Origin: a virus
Strand: one strand, 5' to 3'
IMG/VR virus record: IMGVR_UViG_3300005511_000874
Coordinates: 1 to 42,417 of that record
Length of the DNA: 42,417 nucleotides
Each line of letters begins with the position of its first letter. Position 1 is the stretch's first letter. The notes below the pieces were generated by a model. It worked only from the letters and a program-made list of their open reading frames with translations, was not told the origin of the DNA and ran no database searches. Shown piece after piece: positions 17,744 through 24,385 of the stretch. Both the position numbers and the translations under genes were made by a program.

Positions 17744-18105
17744 TTTTCGACGTCCTCGACGCGCTGGCCCGAGAGCCGCATGGCGATGTTGAAAAGCCGG
17801 AAGGCTTCGGTGCCGTTCATGCCGCCGAACTCGTCCCACTCGATCGCGGTAAGCAGAGGGTTGCCCTCGGCATCGATCACGCAGCAGTGCAACGTGCGCG
17901 GCAAGACGGCCGCGCCCGCTCGCGCGCGCGCCTCCTGCTCGGTTTCGCCATCACGCGGAACCTTGCCCTGCTCGTTGAGGTTGTCGTGGCGCAGGCGCTC
18001 GGTGAGCAGGAGGCCGCGCACGATCACGTTGCCGCCGAGGTCCTCGACGAGGACTTCCTCGCGCGGCACTTTCCGGCGCTGGATCGTTTCAGGGGTGAGC
18101 ACCAT
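17737..18105 (-). CDS. G: Tail assembly chaperone G
   Basis: A 122-aa gpG-type chaperone between the tail tube and tape measure genes, ending EDVEKN at a TGA directly after a run of seven A. Most ribosomes should stop here and a minority shift into T. It has an Ile/Val-rich N-terminal half and a WDEFGGMNGTEAFRLFN helix near 90-106. Size and position fit lambda G. Confidence 0.88.
   Translation of the reverse strand: MVLTPETIQRRKVPREEVLVEDLGGNVIVRGLLLTERLRHDNLNEQGKVPRDGETEQEARARAGAAVLPRTLHCCVIDAEGNPLLTAIEWDEFGGMNGTEAFRLFNIAMRLSGQRVEDVEKN
17740..17746 (-). promoter_or_regulatory. Programmed -1 ribosomal frameshift site
   Basis: The canonical heptamer A AAA AAC in the zero frame (codons GAA AAA AAC, then TGA) lies at the last codon of gene G. 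A -1 slip gives AAA CTG ATC and joins the T frame in register. This X XXY YYZ form matches known viral slip sites. No downstream pseudoknot was worked out. Confidence 0.88.
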
Positions 18106-18108
18106 GGA

Positions 18109-18759
18109 TCAGGCCTCGCCCGGATAGGCCTGCAGCTCGCCGCGCACATCGATGCTCACGGGCGTGGTTACGGCCGCGCCGGCGGACCCGCCTGGCGCCA
18201 GCGTCGTCGACGGCATGCCTGCGAACAGCACCGTGGCGCCATCCAGAAAGCGGAAGCGGATCGCGCGCACCTCGCGCTTGCGCGAGGCCTTCGACAACTC
18301 GATCAGGGCGGGGTCTGCCACATCCCAGAGCGAACCGAAGCCATAGGTCAGCGGACCCACGTTGCCCGGCAGGTTGTAGTCCTTGCGACGGTGGATGGTG
18401 CGCACGGCCACCTTCTCGGCCTCACCGCCGCTGGGGGTCACGTCAGTGAAGGTCTCGGCGCTGGCGCCGAAGGTGACCTCCTGCGCGCTACCCGAAACGA
18501 AAATCTCCTCGGCGTCGGTCAGATCGACGCCCTCGAGCGCGAAGTTGTCCTCGGCCGTGTTGGCGACGCGCACCACCAGCCAGTCCAACTGGCCCATGCC
18601 CTTCACGCGCAACAGCAGGATCTTGCCGTTGCCATAGCCATGGCCGGCGAGGGTCACTACGGCAGGGTTCGCTTTGCTGATGCCCGTGATGTTCTTCGGG
18701 GCAGCGAGGGTGGTCTGAACGTCAACGGCGACTTCGGACCAGATCTGTACATCGGACAT
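18109..18759 (-). CDS. V: Major tail tube protein
   Basis: A 216-aa beta-rich protein in the lambda V position, between the tail terminator and G. It contains NYNLPGN-type and GFGSLWDVADPALIELSK segments seen in siphophage tube proteins, and an N-terminal PAVVTLAGHGYGNG stretch. Hundreds of copies should polymerise on the tape measure. The gene ends 3 bp before the start of G. Confidence 0.82.
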   Translation of the reverse strand: MSDVQIWSEVAVDVQTTLAAPKNITGISKANPAVVTLAGHGYGNGKILLLRVKGMGQLDWLVVRVANTAEDNFALEGVDLTDAEEIFVSGSAQEVTFGASAETFTDVTPSGGEAEKVAVRTIHRRKDYNLPGNVGPLTYGFGSLWDVADPALIELSKASRKREVRAIRFRFLDGATVLFAGMPSTTLAPGGSAGAAVTTPVSIDVRGELQAYPGEA

Positions 18760-18771
18760 GGAATGCTCCTG

Positions 18772-19218
18772 CTAAAGGGGTTGGTCCGGCGCGCCGCGCC
18801 GGGTGAAATACTGGGTCTGCCAGGCCTGCTCGCGCGCGGCCAGCACGCGATCACCCTCCCCGCTGAAGCGGATGCGCGAGCGAGTGAGGGCAGTACGCCC
18901 GGGCTTCGGCGCCGCGAAGGTGGAAGCGCCAAGTACGCGCTCGATCTCCAGTCCGAGGGCGCGGGCCTGCGCTCCGTACCCTTCGCCGTGCGCCAGCACG
19001 GCCGTCACCAGCACCGACAGCACGCGCGTTTGCATGCCGTTGACGGTCTGCGGGTCGGATCGCTCGCCTTCCTGGTCTTCCTCGATCAAGATCGCCGGCA
19101 GATCCTCCGCTTCCAGCGGATCCACCCGGTCGAGAAACACACGCGCGCCGGCCGCCGTGCTGGCTGCGAGGAGCGCGTCGCGATAGGCCTCGAGGATCAA
19201 CTGCTGCGCGTGCACCAT
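18772..19218 (-). CDS. U: Tail terminator (U-like)
   Basis: A 148-aa protein beginning MVHAQQLILEAYRDALLAA, with an alpha/beta layout and a VLSVLVTAVLAHGEGYGAQARAL helix-strand pattern typical of gpU-type tail terminators. It sits between the head-tail joining protein and the tube. It should cap the tail tube and dock it to the head. Family assignment is by position and fold pattern. Confidence 0.75.
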   Translation of the reverse strand: MVHAQQLILEAYRDALLAASTAAGARVFLDRVDPLEAEDLPAILIEEDQEGERSDPQTVNGMQTRVLSVLVTAVLAHGEGYGAQARALGLEIERVLGASTFAAPKPGRTALTRSRIRFSGEGDRVLAAREQAWQTQYFTRRGAPDQPL

Positions 19219-19220
19219 GC

Positions 19221-19544
19221 TCAGGCCTTCCGAAGTGCGTACACGATGAATCCCGCGCCATCCGGGTCGCCGCGGCCCACGAGGAACTCTTCCGAGGCGG
19301 CCGTGACGGGATTCACCAGCACCACGGCCGTGTTCTGCCGCAGCTTCTGGGAGTCGGCCAGCGAAACCGTCAGCCGCGGCTCGATAGCCTCGGCCAGGCC
19401 GTCCAGGGCATCGACGCCCGCGGCCTCGTAGATTCCGTCGAACTCCGCCGCCACCGGCGCCGACACCACCACGCGGCGATTCGCCATGCGGCGCATCACC
19501 TTCGCGTTGAGGCGCGACTCGAGGGCGGCGAAGTTGACGGGCAC
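19221..19544 (-). CDS. Head-tail joining protein (FII-like)
   Basis: A 107-aa protein with a helical start (NFAALESRLNAKVMRRMANR) and then beta strands (RVVVSAPVAAEFDGIYEA). It fits the lambda FII class that binds the head completion protein and receives the tail. It lies between the capsid decoration gene and U, with a 2-bp gap to U. Confidence 0.7.
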   Translation of the reverse strand: MPVNFAALESRLNAKVMRRMANRRVVVSAPVAAEFDGIYEAAGVDALDGLAEAIEPRLTVSLADSQKLRQNTAVVLVNPVTAASEEFLVGRGDPDGAGFIVYALRKA

Positions 19545-19555
19545 GAGATCCCCGA

Positions 19556-19927
19556 TCAGGCCGCGAGCGTCCCCGGCACGCCGGTCAGACGAACGAGCAG
19601 CGTGGTGGCACCGTTGCCGGCGCCGGCGAACGCCACCGCGGCCGCACCCGAGACGTCGCCGGCGGCGGCGACGGCCAGGTTGTCGTCGAAGGCGCCGGCC
19701 GACGCATCCCAGACGAGGGACTCGCCCTGTGCGATCACGGCGCCCGCGACCTTGGGCAGGCGGTGCACGCCGTCGATGGCTACGGAGCCGGTCGCGCCGA
19801 CGGCGATCTCGGTCAGCGCGACGCCGATGATCTGGCCGATCCGAACGACGGCGCTGCTCGGGATCTTGGCGCCCGAGTTGTTCGTGTAGTCGAGGACATG
19901 CCCCGGCTGGACATAGGTGGTGGTCAT
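19556..19927 (-). CDS. DUF2190-type capsid decoration protein
   Basis: A 123-aa protein starting MTTTYVQPGHVLDYTN, continuing with RIGQIIGVALTEIAVGATG and HRLPKVAGAVIAQGESLVWDA, the usual signature of DUF2190 proteins that stabilise or decorate phage capsids. I chose the ATG at 19927. It follows the capsid gene with a 37-bp gap, like lambda gpD next to E. Confidence 0.83.
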   Translation of the reverse strand: MTTTYVQPGHVLDYTNNSGAKIPSSAVVRIGQIIGVALTEIAVGATGSVAIDGVHRLPKVAGAVIAQGESLVWDASAGAFDDNLAVAAAGDVSGAAAVAFAGAGNGATTLLVRLTGVPGTLAA

Positions 19928-19964
19928 GAAGGTTCCTTTCGAACGGATAGATGACGCTCGGCGA

Positions 19965-22112
19965 TCAGCCGGCGTTGCGGACCGCGCCGCGGTAGTCGAT
20001 GCCGGCCACGCCGTAGTCCAGCCGCACCTTCCAGCGCGCGCCGTCGGTGTTGAAGGCGGTCTCCAGCTCGAGGTACGGCACGTCATTGCCGTCCAGGAAC
20101 GCGACTTCGAGGACGCGCGCGATGTTCGGATCAGCGAACATGTACCAGGCGGTGCCGGCCAGCCGCGGCGTGTCGACGATGTCGCGGACCATGCTCGCGG
20201 CCACGTTCGCGCGCTGGAGCTTGTTGTTGGCGTCGGGGTCGTAGGTGCTGTTGATCACCACCTTCGCCTGACCGCTGATGCCCGCCGGGCCCAGCCAGAC
20301 GTCGGGCGTGAGATCGAGGAAGTCGTTGCCCGAGACGTCCTTCTGCGAGGCGAGCTGTACGCGTGCTGCTTCGAAAGTCGAGACGCTCGGCGCGCCGGGC
20401 GCCGCAGCGATGTTTCCATGGTCCGCGTGGAACAGCGTCTTCCCATCCTCCAGCAGCGGGCCCAGGCCTGCGTTGAGGGCGAGGGTGGCATAGACATCGG
20501 CTTCCACCGTGCGCTTGGCCGCGCGCCCAATGTCCAGCGACAGACCGGTGAACGCGCTCAGGTCATCGTTGATGATCGTCTCGCGGCTGATGTTGATGAT
20601 GTTGCCCTTGGTGCCGGCGGCGATGGAGGCGCGCTCGCCGTCCGGGATGGTCTTGTTCTTGTATTCGCCCAGCTCGTTCTTGGCATCGAGGTTGCCTAGG
20701 CTGCCGGTGCGATAGCGCTTGTGCGGACGGAAGTCGCTGACCGAGCCGCGAGCGCAGAAGCGCGTCCAAGTGTCCGGCTGCAGCGCATAGGCCGAAAGCA
20801 GCGTCTTGTGCATGACGTTCTCGAGCAGGATCGGAAAGTCGCTGGTCGACTGCGTGAACGCCGCGGCGACGATCTCGCGCGGGTCCATGCCGTCAACGCG
20901 CCGGCCCGCCTGGATGAGGCAGGTCTCGGCGATCGCCAGCAGGCGCCGGCCGCGGTACGGGTTGGAGCCGTCCGCGCGCACGGGACCTGTCTTGTCGATC
21001 GCAACGCTCGCGCGGGCCAGCAGAGCCTGCGTCACGGCGGAGCGGAACTTGTCGCGCTCGTCCTCGATGGTCAGCACGCGCCCGCCGGCGACGGGCGACA
21101 TGCCGCGGCCGATGTGCGCGAGCAGCCGGGTGCCCGCGGCCTCGAGTGTGACAGCGTGATCGTCTTCGCACGAGGCCTGCAGCGCGCGGACACCGTCGAC
21201 GCTCAGGTGGTTGGCGAACATGGCACGGATGCCCTCGCGGCGCTGCTTGTCGGCGGCCAGGATGGCAGCGGCGTCGGGTGCAGCTGCGGGAGCGGCGACA
21301 GGCGCAGCAACCGGTGCCGGCGCGGGAGCGGCGGCGCTTCCGCCACCGGCCGCCGCAGCGCCGGACGCACCGATGGCGTTCAGCAGCAGGAAAGTACGGA
21401 GTTTCATGGGATCCTCATCAGCGGAAGAAGCGGCAGCAGCCGCGGGGGAGCCCGCTGCCTGCAGGGTTGCAGGAAGCGAGCGGTATCGGTTCAGGGGGAA
21501 GGTGCCGGCGGCCGTCACCGCAGCGCCGACGTTCTCGTCGGCGATGGCGTCGATCAGCTTCAGCTCGAGCGCCTGCGCGGCCGTGAAGAAGTGGTCTTTG
21601 CCATCGGTGAGGAAGCCGGCGATCGCGGCCTTGTCGCCGCTGCGCGATGCGTAGCTGGTGGACATGGCCGAGGCCCAAATGTCGAGCTCGTCGGCCTTCT
21701 CGCGCAGCTCGACGCTGTTGCCGCCGGCGTAGGTCCAGGGCGCGTGGATCATCATCACGGCGTTGCTCGCCATGCGCACGGTGTCGCCGCCCATGGCGAT
21801 CAGGCTGGCGATCGACAGCGCCATGCCGTCGATCTCGACGGTGATGTTGGCGCGGTGACGACGCATCGCGTTGTAGATCGCCAGGCCGTCCGGGACGCTG
21901 CCGCCCAAGCTGTTGATGCGCACGGTGATGTCGTCCACGTCGAGCTCGCCGAGCTCGGTCACGAACTGCGAGGCGCTGACCGTCTCTTCCCACCAGCTCT
22001 CGCCGATGTCGCCGTAGATGAAGACCTCGGCGGCTGCGGCAACACCGAGGGCAGCAGCTGCTAGCGCGGTGCGACGGTGAAATGCAAACCAGGGATTCTT
22101 GGGCTTGGACAT
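19965..22112 (-). CDS. ClpP-like prohead protease / scaffold / major capsid fusion
   Basis: A 715-aa three-part protein. Residues about 28-200 form a ClpP-like serine protease with Ser100 (GMALSIAS) and His123 (MIHAPW). Residues about 220-300 are an Ala/Pro-rich linker followed by a helical, scaffold-like region to about 400. From about 410 to the end is a Mu-gpT-like major capsid protein (KTLFHADHGN near 570). The protease should cleave linker and scaffold during capsid maturation. An internal ATG at 21407 (Met236) with GAGG five bases upstream could give a separate 480-aa scaffold-capsid product. Such protease-capsid fusions are known in phages but not common. Confidence 0.9.
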   Translation of the reverse strand: MSKPKNPWFAFHRRTALAAAALGVAAAAEVFIYGDIGESWWEETVSASQFVTELGELDVDDITVRINSLGGSVPDGLAIYNAMRRHRANITVEIDGMALSIASLIAMGGDTVRMASNAVMMIHAPWTYAGGNSVELREKADELDIWASAMSTSYASRSGDKAAIAGFLTDGKDHFFTAAQALELKLIDAIADENVGAAVTAAGTFPLNRYRSLPATLQAAGSPAAAAASSADEDPMKLRTFLLLNAIGASGAAAAGGGSAAAPAPAPVAAPVAAPAAAPDAAAILAADKQRREGIRAMFANHLSVDGVRALQASCEDDHAVTLEAAGTRLLAHIGRGMSPVAGGRVLTIEDERDKFRSAVTQALLARASVAIDKTGPVRADGSNPYRGRRLLAIAETCLIQAGRRVDGMDPREIVAAAFTQSTSDFPILLENVMHKTLLSAYALQPDTWTRFCARGSVSDFRPHKRYRTGSLGNLDAKNELGEYKNKTIPDGERASIAAGTKGNIINISRETIINDDLSAFTGLSLDIGRAAKRTVEADVYATLALNAGLGPLLEDGKTLFHADHGNIAAAPGAPSVSTFEAARVQLASQKDVSGNDFLDLTPDVWLGPAGISGQAKVVINSTYDPDANNKLQRANVAASMVRDIVDTPRLAGTAWYMFADPNIARVLEVAFLDGNDVPYLELETAFNTDGARWKVRLDYGVAGIDYRGAVRNAG
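21407..21416 (-). promoter_or_regulatory. Possible internal translation start within the protease-capsid gene
   Basis: The in-frame Met236 codon (MKLRTFLLLNA) is preceded on the minus strand by GAGG and a five-base spacer. It begins exactly after the protease domain. This parallels lambda C/Nu3, where a scaffold starts inside the protease gene. Confidence 0.5.
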
Positions 22113-22193
22113 GGACTGAGGGCCTCGAGGAGAAAGCCCTCAGTGTCGAAATTTGTCAATCCACTTTTAAGGGGCGAAAGTGGACTTTCTTCA

Positions 22194-23744
22194 TCACGCG
22201 TTCTGGCGCGGCAGATCGTCCTGGTTATTCTGCGGCTCCTGCATGCCCGGCGCACCGCCACCCACGTTGCGCGCATTGCTCGTGAAGACCAGTCCACGAC
22301 GATCGGACTCGGCCCGAAACTCCGACACCTGCTCGAGCAGATCACGCGGGCTGTTGCCGCCGGCGCGAATCGCCTGGGCTTCGCTCGCGAACCCGGCCTG
22401 CGTGCGCTTCTCCCAGGCCAGTGCTTCCTTCAATGGATCGATCCACGGCATCGACTGGCCGAGATAGAGCGCTTCCGCTTCGGTGCCGGGCTTGAGGTCG
22501 ATGGGTTTGCGTACCACGCCACTCAGGTGCGCGATCTCCACGAAGCGCTCGTAGTTGGGCTGGACATACATGCCCACGAATTCATCGGAGAGCACGGCGT
22601 AGTGCACGAACTGCTCGACCAGTTCCTGGCGCTGCGAACTGTAGGTGCCGTCGTAGTTTCTGCTGATGCTCGAATAGCTGCCACCGATCCCGGCGGCGAA
22701 GGCCTTCAACTGCCCCGAGCGCCATGCCACCAGGTTCGGGTTCGGCCGCTTACTGTCCAACAGGCTGATCTCTTCGCCCACCAGCAGGCTGTCGATGATC
22801 ATGCCGGGCTGCATCCGGATGTCGCGCGGCAAGGGGTTGCCGTCGCTATCGCGTGCGCCTCCCTCCCCGTCATAGCCGTCGGGTGCGGTCCGCTTCACGT
22901 AGGCCGTCAGCGACGCGGCGATTTTCGCCGCGACGCGCTCGGACTCCTCATAGTCCTTGAGATCCTCCGCGCGCGTCAGGACACTGGCCGCCTCTGAGAC
23001 GCCGCGCAACTGGTGAAGCCGATCGAAGGTGGCAACGTGGCAGACGCGCTCGGCCGGCACGCTCTTCAGATCGGCCTGCGTGAGCAAGCTCCCCCCTTCG
23101 CGCGGATCGTTCTTGTACACGTTGTACGCCACCGGCTGCCCCCATGCATTGGTCTGGATGCCCTGCGTGATGCGACGGCCGGGATCGTTGTAGTCCAGCG
23201 GCACGAAGTCGGGCTCGAACAGCTCCACCGAGAACGGTACCGGGCTTCCGTGCGTGAGATAGGGGACGTCGCCGAACACCTGTTGAGAGAAGCACTCGCC
23301 GTCCCGAAACCATGTGTACCCGACCATGCGCTGCGACAGCGATTCGCTCAGACGACGCGTCACCTCGGGTCGACGGCAATGCCGCTTGTACGCCGCGCTC
23401 AGCTCCTCCGCGTAGGCGGTATTGATCGTGCCGTCCTTGCGACGCGGCTGCGGCTCCACGCCGATGCCCGTCGGACCGATCGTGTTGTTGACCAGGACAC
23501 GCAACGCGCCCCGAAAGATGTCGTGATTGCGCTCGAGGTAGCGAGACTGCGCACGAATGGCGGCTGCGCCCTGCTGCACCAGCGCGTTGGGTGCGCGGTT
23601 GTCGCTTCGTCGCTTGCGCACCGGACTCGGCTTCGCGGCTTCGTAGTGGGCCAAGGCGGTCTTGCCCTGGGCCCGCCTCAGTCGCTCGACCGGGTCGGTG
23701 AGATACACCCAGAAGTCGAAGATGCTCATCGAGGTGTCGCGCAT
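22194..23744 (-). CDS. B: Portal protein (lambda B-like)
   Basis: A 516-aa portal of the lambda family. It shows RYLERNHDIFRGALRVLVNN near 65-85, a FEPDFVPLDYND region, and the conserved SYSSISRNYDGTYSSQRQELVE around 385-407. Twelve copies should form the DNA-entry ring and bind terminase. ATG 23744 has AGGAG seven bases upstream and lies four bases after the W stop. A second in-frame Met at 23729 is less favoured. Confidence 0.93.
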   Translation of the reverse strand: MRDTSMSIFDFWVYLTDPVERLRRAQGKTALAHYEAAKPSPVRKRRSDNRAPNALVQQGAAAIRAQSRYLERNHDIFRGALRVLVNNTIGPTGIGVEPQPRRKDGTINTAYAEELSAAYKRHCRRPEVTRRLSESLSQRMVGYTWFRDGECFSQQVFGDVPYLTHGSPVPFSVELFEPDFVPLDYNDPGRRITQGIQTNAWGQPVAYNVYKNDPREGGSLLTQADLKSVPAERVCHVATFDRLHQLRGVSEAASVLTRAEDLKDYEESERVAAKIAASLTAYVKRTAPDGYDGEGGARDSDGNPLPRDIRMQPGMIIDSLLVGEEISLLDSKRPNPNLVAWRSGQLKAFAAGIGGSYSSISRNYDGTYSSQRQELVEQFVHYAVLSDEFVGMYVQPNYERFVEIAHLSGVVRKPIDLKPGTEAEALYLGQSMPWIDPLKEALAWEKRTQAGFASEAQAIRAGGNSPRDLLEQVSEFRAESDRRGLVFTSNARNVGGGAPGMQEPQNNQDDLPRQNA

Positions 23745-23748
23745 GGTG

Positions 23749-23973
23749 CTACTCCTGATCGAAGCGAGCGACGCTGTAGCCCAGGCCCGCAAACCGCGGG
23801 GCGGTCGGAGCGTTCTCGGCTGCCACGCGGCGCTCCCATTCCTGGCGCCCTTCGCGGATCTCGGAGAGGTTTTCCATGGTCAACTGCCGGCCAGCGAAGG
23901 CAACGCTCTTGCCCTCGAGGAGCTCGGTCTCGGCGGCCAGGTACTTGGCCAACATGTCGGTTGCGATGGTCAT
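23749..23973 (-). CDS. W: Head completion protein (gpW-like)
   Basis: A 74-aa helical protein starting MTIATDMLAKYLAAE. It matches lambda gpW (68 aa) in size and position and contains the gpW-type LLEGKSVAFAGRQLTMENL stretch. It plugs the portal after DNA packaging and joins the head to FII. Confidence 0.83.
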   Translation of the reverse strand: MTIATDMLAKYLAAETELLEGKSVAFAGRQLTMENLSEIREGRQEWERRVAAENAPTAPRFAGLGYSVARFDQE

Positions 23974-23983
23974 GCCCGCCACC

Positions 23984-24385
23984 CTATTCCGCCACGCGTC
24001 CAGTTTGAAGGCCGGGAACTGGATTTTTCGGCGACGACACGCCGATGCGAACCTCGATGGGCTCACGCATGCCAACGATCTGGTAGACCCGCGAGCGGCT
24101 GATGCCGTACTTCGCCATGATCTCCTTCAGGTTCCGCGCGCCCATAAACTCACGCCGGATCGCCGCATCGCGCTGCGACTTGTCGGGTGCCGGAATCCAG
24201 ATGCTTTGTCCACCGTTGCGGCGACGCAGCCCGCGCACCAGCGCCTGGGCCACGATCGCAGCGAGCGCCTCGTGCATGCCAATCTCCTCGCGAACGATGG
24301 CGATGAAGTCGTGCTCGAGCTGCACCGCGGCATCGTCGGCCTGTGCTTCGGACTGGTGGTCCTTCTGAAAAATCGGTTGGGTCAT
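23984..24385 (-). CDS. Mor-like transcription activator family protein
   Basis: A 133-aa protein resembling the Mu middle-operon regulator (Mor/C) family: acidic N-terminal dimerisation part, RRRNGGQSIWIPAPDK loop at about 55-70, and a C-terminal helix-turn-helix (NLKEIMAKYGISRSRVYQIVG, about 85-106). Its ATG overlaps the terminase stop, so it is translated with the packaging and head genes. It may switch on late genes. Its position inside the head operon is unusual. Confidence 0.82.
   Translation of the reverse strand: MTQPIFQKDHQSEAQADDAAVQLEHDFIAIVREEIGMHEALAAIVAQALVRGLRRRNGGQSIWIPAPDKSQRDAAIRREFMGARNLKEIMAKYGISRSRVYQIVGMREPIEVRIGVSSPKNPVPGLQTGRVAE

Noticed and set aside
15862-19431. Plus-strand open frames of 519 and 637 codons
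   Set aside because: Antisense to tape measure, G/T, tube and U; no start signals and no protein-like pattern.
20721-22064. Plus-strand open frame of 447 codons
   Set aside because: Antisense to the protease-capsid fusion.
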